Of a stretch of DNA of 41,526 bases, positions 8,493-16,548 are shown one piece after another. Origin of the DNA: MGBC163016 sp964462135 (GTDB lineage Bacteria; Actinomycetota; Coriobacteriia; Coriobacteriales; Eggerthellaceae); the NCBI GenBank assembly GCA_964462135.1, contig CAYWWK010000019.1, positions 1 through 41,526 on the forward strand, given 5' to 3'. The notes below the pieces were generated by a model, which was given only the letters and a program-made list of their open reading frames with translations, searched no databases and had not been told where the DNA came from. How positions within the stretch are numbered: the stretch's first letter is position 1; the number at the start of each line of letters is the position of its first letter. Position numbers and translations under genes: made by a program.

Positions 8493-9839
8493 TTACGGGT
8501 GCAGCTGGCTGTTCGCCCGGCCTTCATCAATGGCGGCATTGCAGCGCTCATCCAAGATGGCTGCGGTCTCTTCAGGAGTGGTGGCACCGGTAAGCAGCTC
8601 ATGGATGCAGGTATGGAAGATCTCGCGCACCGCACGCATGTCGGGATTGCCTCCCATGAAATCAACGACCTTCGAACGGTTCTCCGCGAACAGATCGAAG
8701 GCCAATATGTCATCACCGTACTTCGCCGCCACCCGACTTGAGGCAGGGAGCGTACCTGCCGAGAGATCCATCAGCTCTTCGGTGTGATAGACATAGGCCA
8801 GGAAATCCTTGGCGATCTGCACCTTCTGCGGATCGCCGTTGTCGAACACCTCGAAGCCGGAAATGAATGACGTTGCACAGCCATCACCGCCATCGGGGAA
8901 ATCCACCAACCCCACCGTATCCCCATAGCGGCCAAGGGATGCATTGTTCACCATGTAGATGGCCAGCTGTCCCTCGCGGAACAGGCTTGAGCAGTCCTCG
9001 ATCTCAAGGTTCTCGCTATGCGGAGGGAACCAATTGCGATCAACGCCGGACTGTATCCACCGCAGGGCCTCCACCCCTTCTGGCGTTTCCAGATCAAAGT
9101 GCCCCTCCTCATCGAAGAAGGGCGAACCGGCAGCACGTAGCAATGTCATGATATGCGTGTCCCCTTGCGAACTGGCCGCGTACATCATCAAGGGATACGT
9201 GGCTTCAGGAAGGCTCTCTGCCAGACGATCCAAGATGAACGTCCACTCGTCAAGCGTCCAGGACGCTATGGCATCATCCCGGATGAATGCATCCAATCCC
9301 GCCTGGCGGAAGAGGTCCTTGTTGTATGCAAGGACATTCTGCCGGGAAAGGTATGGCATCAGGTACAGATGGTCATTGACCGTGCTCATCTGCATCAGGT
9401 ACGAGAAGAGGTCCTGTTCGAGCTGATCGTCCAACACATCATCCAACGGGACCACGTTTCCCCCGTGGATGTAGGTGGATGTGTTGAAGAAATCCCCGTA
9501 GAGGATGTCAGGGCTCTCCTCGGTTCCGACAGCCTGGGTCACCGCGGTGTCGTACTGGTTCTGCTCGAAGATCTCAACCGCCACATCAACCTTGGCACCG
9601 TCGTAATTCTCCTCGAACGAGCGGGCCATGCGCTCGAGAACCTGATCTATCTGGGTGATGGATTCGTCGAACACCACATCATGACCCGTCCGAGGCGCCT
9701 TGATCTTGATCTGAACGATCTCTTCCGAATTCGAACTGCAAGCCGCGATGCCGCCAACACAGAGAAGAAAACACCCTGCCAGTACAAGCTTGATCATGCG
9801 GGCAACATGGGTGCCCATCCCGTGGAAGCCCTTCATCAT
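8493..9839 (-). CDS. Extracellular solute-binding lipoprotein (ABC family 1 type)
   Basis: 448-residue exported lipoprotein. A hydrophobic signal at about 16-33 ends in a lipobox IAAC with the lipidated cysteine at C34. The mature part reads as a carbohydrate-type periplasmic binding protein (family 1): an opening region with an FEENYDGAKVDV-like segment, YLMPYLSRQNVLAYNKDLF in the middle, and a late LFREGQLAIYMVNNASLG region typical of these folds. The start codon overlaps the stop of the upstream histidine kinase gene in ATGA, and GGGGAG sits six bases ahead, so the two are translationally coupled. No ABC permease or ATPase gene is nearby, so it may act as a ligand-binding partner of the kinase rather than in import; that is inference. 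Confidence 0.87.
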   Translation of the reverse strand: MMKGFHGMGTHVARMIKLVLAGCFLLCVGGIAACSSNSEEIVQIKIKAPRTGHDVVFDESITQIDQVLERMARSFEENYDGAKVDVAVEIFEQNQYDTAVTQAVGTEESPDILYGDFFNTSTYIHGGNVVPLDDVLDDQLEQDLFSYLMQMSTVNDHLYLMPYLSRQNVLAYNKDLFRQAGLDAFIRDDAIASWTLDEWTFILDRLAESLPEATYPLMMYAASSQGDTHIMTLLRAAGSPFFDEEGHFDLETPEGVEALRWIQSGVDRNWFPPHSENLEIEDCSSLFREGQLAIYMVNNASLGRYGDTVGLVDFPDGGDGCATSFISGFEVFDNGDPQKVQIAKDFLAYVYHTEELMDLSAGTLPASSRVAAKYGDDILAFDLFAENRSKVVDFMGGNPDMRAVREIFHTCIHELLTGATTPEETAAILDERCNAAIDEGRANSQLHP

Positions 9840-12052
9840 CGCCCACTCCCCGCTTGCACCTCACGAATCTTCTCCAGCATCAATCGGATGTTCAAGGGCT
9901 TCGGAAGGAAATCATCCATGCCGCTTGCCAAGGCGAGGTTCCTGTCCTCAACCAAGGTGGAGGCGGTGCAGGCGAAGATCTTCACGGTATCCGCATCAGT
10001 GCGGTTCAGTTTCCGAATGGCAGAAGCAGCCTCATAGCCATCCATGACGGGCATCTGTGCATCCATGAGGATGACAGGGTATTCCCCATGCTTGGAAGCC
10101 GCGAAGATATCTACCGCTTCCTGTCCATTCGTGGCAATGGTGACCTCATAGCCCTCTTCACTCAAGATGGAGGAGATGATGTCGGCATTGAGATCGTTGT
10201 CTTCCGCCGCCAGAACCTTGATGCGTCCCTCCTCGGGCAACGCCGTCTCACGTACGGACGCAGCTTGATCGAGGCTCTCGCTGGCCGAAACGTTGCTGGC
10301 CGCCTGAAGCCCTGCTTGACTGTCGCAGACACCTGACGCCCCATCCATCTGGGCGGAATGGGAGACATCCAACGGAAGCGAGAGCGCTATGGTGAAGCGT
10401 GACCCTTGGCCCAATGCACTCGTGACGCTCAAGTCACCGCCCATCTGCTTGGCAAGCAGGTAGCTGATGGACATCCCCAGGCCCGTTCCCTTCTGGCTGT
10501 CCGTGGTGGAGGTGCGTTCCTGCGTGAACATCTCGAATATCTGCCGTTGGAATTCCACGGACATGCCGCATCCCGTATCCGCGATGGACACCTCGGTTGC
10601 CACGCGTGTTCCCGCATCTGCCAGCGTCTGTGTGGCTTCGATGGTGATTGAACCGCCTTCCGGCGTGAACTTCACCGCATTCGAAAGGATGTTCATGAAT
10701 ATCTGGCTGACCCGCACCTCATCCCCAATCAGATGAGGATACGGTAGGCACACTCCGTCAACGGAAAGGCCGATGTCCTTCTCCCCCATGGATTCACGCT
10801 GCATGTCGCACACATTGTCAAGAGCCGCCTTCAGATCGAAGGACTTTGCATCCAGTTCCACCTTCCCCGCCTGCAGTTTCGACACGTCCAGAATGTCATT
10901 TACCAACGAAAGCAGATACTGCGCCGCCTTGTTCAGCTTCTGCATGTATCCCTTCATGGCATCGACATCATCAACATGACGCTCCATCAGATGGTTCAGC
11001 CCGATGATGCCATTCAAGGGCGTTCTGATCTCATGGCTCATGTTCGAGAGGAACTCAGCCCGCGCAACGGATTCAGCCTTCGCCAAAGCCGATCTCCTCA
11101 GGAATCGGTACAGCAGCAGCATCATCACGACGAGCACCACCGCCACGACGATCAGCATTCCCGCCGTCATGGTGATGAAGGGCCTGAAGCGCTCATCGAA
11201 CACCGATGCGGGAACCGTCAGGAAGAATGACCAGGTGGTTCCCTCGATGGGAGCGAAGCTCATCACCAGGTGCTGACCCTGGCTGGTGAAGTAATTGATG
11301 ACGAAGCTCTCCCCTTGCGAGATGTTTTGCCGTACATCCTCTATCGTGACACCATCTGCAAGGGTGCCCTCTTCAAGCATCTCATAGAAGTTCTCCCGAT
11401 CAGCAAGGTCGGTAGCCGGAGAATCATTGACGATGTAGTAGCCTTCGGCATTGATCACGTTCGAAATGCCCTGACCGTCGAAGCTCTCGATCTGAAGCTG
11501 GTCACTGATGGCGGAAAGGTCACTGCGCGCAAGCAGCGCCACGAACCGATGACCGTCAATGTCAAGCTGGGGAGTTCGTACCCCGTAGATCAGCGATTCC
11601 TTGGTGGTTTCCAAGCGGCCGTTCGCGTCGTTGTACAGCATGACGAAGTGCTGTCTTCCGTCGGCGAAGAGCTCATCGTAGGTATGCTGACTGGCCTCAA
11701 GACGAACATACGAACTGCTGTAGAGGGTTCCCTGCTCGTCCAATATATACAGGGCGTTGAAAAAAGCGGCGGAGGCGGCTTCCAGATTCATCTGCTCCTG
11801 CGCTTCGGCCATGGTGTGCACATCGTAGATATCCATGCGATTGGCAACGGATTCAAGCTGCACGTACAGGTTGTCCAAAGACCCTTCCACCGTTTCCACG
11901 TCGTGACGCGAGATCTCGTCCACCGTGTGCATGAGGTTTCCCGCCACGGTTGATGAGAGCATGCTCAGATAGACGCAGAGGGCAGCGACGATGACGGCAA
12001 TGGATGCCGCGAACAGGGCGATGCTCTTCTTGCGAGTCAGCGTATTCCTCAT
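9836..12052 (-). CDS. Hybrid sensor histidine kinase with extracellular Cache-like sensor and C-terminal receiver
   Basis: 738-residue membrane kinase. TM1 is about residues 11-32, an extracellular sensor of about 250 residues resembling a double-Cache (PDC) fold follows, and TM2 is about 293-317. No HAMP domain is evident. The dimerisation domain has the phospho-histidine H340 in SHEIRTPLNG; the ATPase domain has the N box around N458, DTGCGM at 492-497 and GTGLGMS at 522-528. A low-complexity linker leads to a complete receiver domain with acidic residues near D617, phospho-aspartate D664, T696 and K718. No Hpt domain is present, so signalling would need a separate phosphotransfer protein not encoded here. 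It overlaps the downstream lipoprotein gene by four bases. Confidence 0.92.
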   Translation of the reverse strand: MRNTLTRKKSIALFAASIAVIVAALCVYLSMLSSTVAGNLMHTVDEISRHDVETVEGSLDNLYVQLESVANRMDIYDVHTMAEAQEQMNLEAASAAFFNALYILDEQGTLYSSSYVRLEASQHTYDELFADGRQHFVMLYNDANGRLETTKESLIYGVRTPQLDIDGHRFVALLARSDLSAISDQLQIESFDGQGISNVINAEGYYIVNDSPATDLADRENFYEMLEEGTLADGVTIEDVRQNISQGESFVINYFTSQGQHLVMSFAPIEGTTWSFFLTVPASVFDERFRPFITMTAGMLIVVAVVLVVMMLLLYRFLRRSALAKAESVARAEFLSNMSHEIRTPLNGIIGLNHLMERHVDDVDAMKGYMQKLNKAAQYLLSLVNDILDVSKLQAGKVELDAKSFDLKAALDNVCDMQRESMGEKDIGLSVDGVCLPYPHLIGDEVRVSQIFMNILSNAVKFTPEGGSITIEATQTLADAGTRVATEVSIADTGCGMSVEFQRQIFEMFTQERTSTTDSQKGTGLGMSISYLLAKQMGGDLSVTSALGQGSRFTIALSLPLDVSHSAQMDGASGVCDSQAGLQAASNVSASESLDQAASVRETALPEEGRIKVLAAEDNDLNADIISSILSEEGYEVTIATNGQEAVDIFAASKHGEYPVILMDAQMPVMDGYEAASAIRKLNRTDADTVKIFACTASTLVEDRNLALASGMDDFLPKPLNIRLMLEKIREVQAGSGR

Positions 12053-12278
12053 TCCCCAAAAGCCCGTATCTCATCGACACTGCATGGATCATCTGCATCA
12101 TCTTATCATCCGCGTCGCGCTCTGCCGCCTCACAAAGGAACGTGCACGAAAACAACGGAGGAGAAACGACCCGTTTTCCGTTTGCTCCAACTTCGCACAG
12201 CACCGCCCTTTGCCGAAGCACCTGCATGAGAATACCGGTATGCATGGATTGGAACACTGTTGAAAGGGGTGTGGCATC

Positions 12279-12830
12279 ATGACTGCTGCAACGCATGCCC
12301 ATGACCGCAAGGCTGGACGGAAATTCGATTGGTCGCTCATCGCAAGCGGTGTGCTGGTCTTCCTGATGGGAATCGTCGTCATGACCTGGCCGGGGCTTTC
12401 CTTGGTGAGCATCGCCATCATGGCAGGGGTGATCCTCCTCGTCTCAGGTGTGGGCGGCATCGTCTCCTACACGAACCTCAGAGGCTTCGTTCCGGGGGCT
12501 GGATGGGTGCTGGCCAACGCCATCTGCGATCTGCTGCTTGGCGTCCTCTTCATCGCCTTCCCGCTCTCTGCCGCCGCAATGCTTCCTTGGCTGGCTGGCA
12601 TCTTCGTGATCTGCTACAGCATCTACGCCATCATCGCCGGTGTGGCCATGCGCCGCGTGTTCTCATCATGGGTGCTCATGCTGGCCACGGGCATCGTTGG
12701 ATTGCTGTGCGGCATCATGTTCATGACGAATCCCGGATTCTTCGTCATCTTCTTGGGCATCTTCCTGCTCATGCGTGGGGTCACCTTGACGATTGACGGT
12801 TTCATCTCGCCGAAGGATGCCTATCTGTAA
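12279..12830 (+). CDS. HdeD/DUF308 family membrane protein
   Basis: 183-residue protein with six predicted membrane helices arranged as hydrophobic pairs, matching the HdeD (DUF308) family. In Escherichia coli HdeD is linked to acid resistance; elsewhere the role is poorly known. The charged N-terminus (residues 1-17) precedes the first helix. AAAGGGG nine bases upstream supports the start. It is monocistronic: a strong terminator follows within 40 bp. It diverges from the histidine kinase gene across 226 bp in which I see no convincing promoter or other feature. Confidence 0.88.
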   Translation: MTAATHAHDRKAGRKFDWSLIASGVLVFLMGIVVMTWPGLSLVSIAIMAGVILLVSGVGGIVSYTNLRGFVPGAGWVLANAICDLLLGVLFIAFPLSAAAMLPWLAGIFVICYSIYAIIAGVAMRRVFSSWVLMLATGIVGLLCGIMFMTNPGFFVIFLGIFLLMRGVTLTIDGFISPKDAYL

Positions 12831-12867
12831 GCCTGAATCCGCTTTCACTGCGCCTGCGGACTTGTGA

Positions 12868-12896
12868 GGGAGTCGACCTGCTGTCGGCTCCCTTTT
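12868..12896 (+). terminator. Rho-independent terminator after the HdeD-like gene
   Basis: GGGAGTCGAC (12868-12877) pairs with GTCGGCTCCC (12883-12892) through ten base pairs including one T-G wobble, with loop CTGCT, followed by TTTT (12893-12896). Confidence 0.85.
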
Positions 12897-12944
12897 CCAT
12901 GAGGACCGCTACAATGCAGACACTGCATTTCCAAGGAGGTTTCC

Positions 12945-13445
12945 ATGACACAGTCCTATCCCATGCAGATGGCGGAACGCGAGCTTTCCCTGGCAGAGGC
13001 ACGCGAGATCCTGGAGAAAGGCGAATACTGCGTGCTCTCCACGGTCGATCCCGATGGCACCCCTTATGGCATCCCCCTTTCCTATGTGATGCTGGATGAC
13101 AAGCTGTACATCCACACGGGAGAACGTGCGGGACACAAGATCGATGACTGGGAACACGATCCCCGCGTCTGCATCAGCGTCGCCATCGAGGTGGAACCGT
13201 GCTACGAGGAAAGCTTCTTCACGACGCGGTTCGCCTCCGTCATCGCCCAAGGCCACATCCATCACCTTGAGCGCGCTTCCGAGGTGCGCAAGGTGCTCGT
13301 GGCTCTCTGCATGAAGTACCTGCCCCAATTCAAAGACGAGATCGGGGGCGCCATCGAGCGGGAGATCGACGTGACTGGAGCATGGTGCGTCGAGCTCGAT
13401 GAAATCCGCGGCAAGGCGGGAAGACGCCTGAAGGAGCAACGCTGA
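12945..13445 (+). CDS. Pyridoxamine 5'-phosphate oxidase-fold flavoprotein (NimA-like)
   Basis: 166-residue protein of the split-barrel FMN-binding superfamily. It has the family pattern of an N-terminal helix (LSLAEAREILEKGEYCVLST) leading into strands with DGTPYGIPLSYVMLDDKLYIHTGE and then HKIDDWEHDPRVCISV. NimA-type members include nitroimidazole-resistance proteins; many others are general FMN- or heme-binding reductases of unknown substrate. A perfect AAGGAGG (12933-12939) sits five bases before the start, and a TACAAT hexamer at 12910-12915 may be the -10 element, though no good -35 is seen. The next gene overlaps the stop in TGATG, so the two are translationally coupled. Confidence 0.87.
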   Translation: MTQSYPMQMAERELSLAEAREILEKGEYCVLSTVDPDGTPYGIPLSYVMLDDKLYIHTGERAGHKIDDWEHDPRVCISVAIEVEPCYEESFFTTRFASVIAQGHIHHLERASEVRKVLVALCMKYLPQFKDEIGGAIEREIDVTGAWCVELDEIRGKAGRRLKEQR

Positions 13446-13651
13446 TGAGCAAATACGACAAGCTCTGGGAATACGTCCAGCACGATGGCCGGGATTCCTT
13501 CACACTGACCTTCGACCAGATCGGAGACATTGCCGGAGTCCCTTTGGACCATTCGTTCCTGAACTGCAAGAAGGAGCTGAATGCGCACGGATATGAAGTG
13601 GGCCATATCCACCTGAAGGATGAATTCGTCGAATTCCACAAACGCCCGTAA
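13445..13651 (+). CDS. Small conserved-looking protein of unknown function
   Basis: 68-residue soluble protein. The ATG at 13445 shares one base with the TGA stop of the PNPOx-fold gene, and the next gene starts 11 bp after its end, so it sits inside a tight three-gene operon, which supports it being real. The sequence starts SKYDKLWEYVQHDGRDSFTL, continues with a helix-like segment DQIGDIAG, and ends in a charged strand-like segment. It faintly resembles small single-domain proteins of the DUF7662 type, but I am not sure. No catalytic motif or membrane segment is visible. Confidence 0.75.
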   Translation: MSKYDKLWEYVQHDGRDSFTLTFDQIGDIAGVPLDHSFLNCKKELNAHGYEVGHIHLKDEFVEFHKRP

Positions 13652-13662
13652 GGATCTGCACT

Positions 13663-14103
13663 ATGGAAATGATCGTGAAACGCTTCGATGAGCTTTCTCT
13701 GGATGAGTACCATGCACTGCTGAAGCTGCGCTGCGCCGTCTTCGTGGTCGAACAGCAAAGCCCCTACCAGGAAGTGGATGATGCAGACAAGGAGTCCCTG
13801 CATGTCTGGCTGTGCGATGAGGCAGGAGATGTTGCCGCCTACGCACGGGTGCTGCCTGCCGGCATCACCCATCCCACCCCCTCCATCGGACGCGTCATAG
13901 CCGTCAAGCGTGGCACGGGTGCGGGCAGACGCATCATGGAAGAAGCCATCCGCATCGCTCAAGAGGAATTCGATGCCCAGACGATAACCATTGAGGCACA
14001 GGTACAGGCCCGAGGATTCTACGAGAAATGCGGGTTCGTCCAGTCCTCCGAGGAATTCGACGATGCCGGCATTCCCCACATCGAGATGAAGCTCACATCG
14101 TAA
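13663..14103 (+). CDS. GNAT N-acetyltransferase, ElaA family
   Basis: 146-residue acetyltransferase. The opening EMIVKRFDELSLDEYHALLKLR-type helix followed by CAVFVVEQQSPYQEVDDAD is the hallmark of ElaA-like GNAT proteins. The acetyl-CoA loop is the RGTGAGRRIM segment, and the C-terminal GFYEKCGFVQSSEEFDDAGIPH motif is the usual ElaA ending. The substrate is unknown in the family. AAGGAT lies upstream of the start. It is the last gene of the three-gene plus-strand operon with the PNPOx-fold and 68-residue proteins, and is followed within 20 bp by a strong palindrome. Confidence 0.92.
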   Translation: MEMIVKRFDELSLDEYHALLKLRCAVFVVEQQSPYQEVDDADKESLHVWLCDEAGDVAAYARVLPAGITHPTPSIGRVIAVKRGTGAGRRIMEEAIRIAQEEFDAQTITIEAQVQARGFYEKCGFVQSSEEFDDAGIPHIEMKLTS

Positions 14104-14120
14104 CGCAAGCCGTCATGCTG

Positions 14121-14158
14121 CAGGGCAAGGCATCACGCAAAACGTGTGCCTTGCCCTG
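14121..14158 (+). repeat. Bulged-T palindrome, copy A
   Basis: Twelve paired bases (14121-14132 with 14147-14158), one unpaired T at 14133, four more pairs (CACG 14134-14137 with CGTG 14143-14146) and loop CAAAA. The same layout recurs at 22678-22704 and three times at 41271-41433, always ending in CTTGCC or a close variant. It lies just past the stop of the GNAT gene, so it could also cap that transcript, though no T-tract follows. Confidence 0.8.
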
Positions 14159-14180
14159 TGCACAATATGACAGGTTGACC

Positions 14181-14248
14181 GTAGCGAAGGCTTCAGCCTT
14201 CGCCAGTTGCAGGGTGGATGGCAATCGCAAGACACAAGCCTGCGCTAC
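14181..14248. repeat. Inverted pair of palindromic elements (GTAGCG ... CGCTAC)
   Basis: The unit starts with GTAGCG (14181) and ends with CGCTAC (14243-14248). Inside is a perfect hairpin GCGAAGGC-TTCA-GCCTTCGC (14184-14203). The right part (GCAATCGCAAG ... CCTGCGCTAC) resembles the right part of the pair at 22671-22763. The two-element inverted layout is like the BIMEs formed by REP sequences in other bacteria. Confidence 0.7.
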
Positions 14249-14287
14249 AAGGACAACCCGCACTACAGATCGTACGGTGACAACTGG

Positions 14288-15577
14288 TTAGTGGACGCTG
14301 CAGGAAAGGCACGGGTCATAAGCGCGGACGAGCTTCTCCACCTCAAGCTGGATGTCTGTGGTGGTTGCTCCCTCATCGGCAAGCTTCTGGGCAAGAGTTC
14401 CCATGTCCGCTTCCACATTCGCGATGTTCTGCGAGGTGGGCGTGATGATGTTCGCCTTCACGATCCGTCCGTCATCATCAAGCTCTATCTCATGGAACAG
14501 AGCGCCCCGGGGTGCTTCCGTGAAACCCACCCCACGTCCCGCCTTCACTTCGAAGGCAACCGGTTCGGTCGTGCCCTCATAGCCGTTCACGGCAAGCGAG
14601 CGGCAGATGCCAGCGCAACGCACCAGCGCGTCAACGATCTCGACCGCCTGCGCCACGTTGTTGGCGAATGGATTGAACTCGGGTGGCCGCAAGCCCGCTT
14701 TCGCAGCGGCGAATCGCGCCGGTTCCGTCAGGTGATCCCACGAGGCGTTCACCCGCGCCAAGGCGCTTGCCATATAGGGCTTTCCGGTGCCTGTCTGCCG
14801 CGCAAGGAATGCCGCCGAATGATCGATGGCGTATTCGGCGATGTGATCGCGGTAATCCTTGGCACGAAACGCATCCCCACTGCGTACGAACAGAGCCTCT
14901 TGAGACCCGATGACCGGATACGTTCCGTCTTCGACCATGGCCAGCATATCTCCTGCAGTCTGCAGATCGACCACGTCGAATCCATTGAAGAGGTCAACGC
15001 TGGCAAGAGCGAACTCCATCATGCTCTCAAGCTCATCAGCCAGCCGCAGGTACTCTTCAGATGATATCTCGGAGGTGAACCCGCCCACCACCGCGGTGAT
15101 GGGATGGATGGAACGCCCTCCCACCTTGGTGCAAAGCTCATTGCCCATGCGCTTGAGCCCCAGAGCCCCTTCAAAGGTTGCGGGATCGGCATCGCTCAGA
15201 GGGAAGACGCTCTTATGCCCTAGGAAATCAGGTGCGGCGAAGACGAAGAGGTGGGTTGAGTGGTTCTGGAGGAATGAGCCATACACCAGAAGCTCACGCA
15301 CAGCGCGGGTCCGCTCAGTCACCTGCACGCCGAAGATGTCCTCCAGGGCAAGAATGTCAGTCAACGTGTGGCTTGCCGAGCAGATGCCGCACACCCTTGA
15401 GGCGATATAGGGACCGTCTTGGAAGGGACGTCCCTGAACCATGGCCTCGAACAGACGCGCTGGCTCGGTCACCGAGAATTCGCAGCGAGTGACCTTCCCA
15501 TCAACCATTTCGAGATGGATATCCCCATGGCCTTCTATGCGTGCCAGATGCTCAACAGAGATGCTCTTGCGCGTCAT
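14288..15577 (-). CDS. [NiFe] hydrogenase large (alpha) subunit, group 3b sulfhydrogenase-like
   Basis: 429-residue catalytic subunit. The N-terminal nickel motif is RVCGICSASH with C63 and C66, and the C-terminal motif is DPCLSC with C423 and C426, giving all four nickel-iron ligands. The protein stops at the histidine after this motif (SVH-stop), the point where the maturation protease normally cuts, so there is no C-terminal extension. Together with the three upstream genes it matches cytosolic bidirectional H2/NAD(P)H enzymes of the Pyrococcus hydrogenase I (HydBGDA) type. The start overlaps the stop of the small-subunit gene by four bases. Hyp maturation genes are not in the window. It is the last gene of the cluster. 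Confidence 0.93.
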   Translation of the reverse strand: MTRKSISVEHLARIEGHGDIHLEMVDGKVTRCEFSVTEPARLFEAMVQGRPFQDGPYIASRVCGICSASHTLTDILALEDIFGVQVTERTRAVRELLVYGSFLQNHSTHLFVFAAPDFLGHKSVFPLSDADPATFEGALGLKRMGNELCTKVGGRSIHPITAVVGGFTSEISSEEYLRLADELESMMEFALASVDLFNGFDVVDLQTAGDMLAMVEDGTYPVIGSQEALFVRSGDAFRAKDYRDHIAEYAIDHSAAFLARQTGTGKPYMASALARVNASWDHLTEPARFAAAKAGLRPPEFNPFANNVAQAVEIVDALVRCAGICRSLAVNGYEGTTEPVAFEVKAGRGVGFTEAPRGALFHEIELDDDGRIVKANIITPTSQNIANVEADMGTLAQKLADEGATTTDIQLEVEKLVRAYDPCLSCSVH

Positions 15578-16335
15578 GCCATCACCTCAACCTGATTGAA
15601 GATGCGAAGGGCCGCATCGAAGTCATCCGCCTTGAAACCCGCCCGCTCGGCAACCTTCCGCGCCTGATCCACGTTGGCGTCGGGAGACAGTCCCGCACAC
15701 CCATTGCAAGGGCGCCCCAGATTCGGACAGCGTGCGCCGCACCCCGAACGCGTCACCAATCCCAGGCACATCATCTGGCGACCGTAGAAGCAGCCGCGCT
15801 CATTGTTCTTGCACTGTCCGCACAGCGTCGAGGTGTGCCGATAGGCATTCGATCCATAGAGTGCATGCTGCAGGACCTCAACGAAATCATACGGATCAAC
15901 CGGACAGCACGGCACCTCGAAATCGACCTTGATGACATCCTTCACCGCCGAGGGGACGATGGCGCCTTCAGCGACGATGGCCGGGATGTCACTTCCATAC
16001 ACCTTCGCAAGATCAGCTGGGTGATCATCGGTTGCCATTCCCGGTATACCCGCCGTTGCCGCACAGGCACCGATGGTAATGACCGTCTGCGCGCCTTCGC
16101 GCAACCGCCGCACCGTCTCCTGGGCCTCCTTGGTGGTCACAGCCCCTTCGATGACAGCCACATCGAAGTTCTCGGGCATGGGGTCCGATGAGGTCAACTG
16201 CCAATACTCAAGGTCGATCTGCCCGAGCACATCCATGAGGTACCGCTCGATGTTCGTGATGTTGATCTGACAGCCGAAGCAGCTGGCCAAACCAGCGAAG
16301 ACCACGCGCGGAACCATATTGATCTCACCCATCAT
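15574..16335 (-). CDS. [NiFe] hydrogenase small (delta) subunit
   Basis: 253-residue electron-transfer subunit of the NuoB/20-kDa family. The proximal-cluster cysteines are visible as C19 and C22 (LASCFGC), C91 (IGACAA) and C144 (CCPVDP). A second cysteine-rich part at about 172-213 (CGQC, GCF, MMC, GCGARC, CNGC) suggests additional iron-sulfur clusters, as in HydD of sulfhydrogenases. Two adjacent ATG codons are possible starts; GAGGTGAAGG lies just upstream of both. A 213-bp gap separates it from the flavoprotein gene upstream, while it overlaps the large-subunit gene downstream. Confidence 0.92.
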   Translation of the reverse strand: MMGEINMVPRVVFAGLASCFGCQINITNIERYLMDVLGQIDLEYWQLTSSDPMPENFDVAVIEGAVTTKEAQETVRRLREGAQTVITIGACAATAGIPGMATDDHPADLAKVYGSDIPAIVAEGAIVPSAVKDVIKVDFEVPCCPVDPYDFVEVLQHALYGSNAYRHTSTLCGQCKNNERGCFYGRQMMCLGLVTRSGCGARCPNLGRPCNGCAGLSPDANVDQARKVAERAGFKADDFDAALRIFNQVEVMA

Positions 16336-16548
16336 CCTTCACCTCAAAAAAGAATTTCCAAAGCGTTGCGGACAAACGAGGAAAGCGAGGGTTTCTGAGG
16401 TGTTCCATATTGCCCCGCCTTTGGGCCAAGTTGGCTTCGTCCAACGCCGAGCCCAAAACAAGGAGCAAGGTGGAATGCATCAGAAAGCCGCAGCGTCATG
16501 ACGTCTCCCTCTTCATGGAACCTTGGATGCTGTGGAAGCTCCCCCATA
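16336..16548 (-). other. 213-bp gap inside the hydrogenase operon, with a hairpin
   Basis: All other junctions in this four-gene set overlap, but here gamma and delta are 213 bp apart. The gap holds a two-part hairpin: TTGGGC (16421-16426) with GCCCAA (16451-16456), and inside it GTTGG (16430-16434) with CCAAC (16441-16445), loop CTTCGT. It has no T-tract. An 85-codon reading frame crosses the gap but overlaps gamma out of frame and has no recognisable protein features. Confidence 0.5.
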
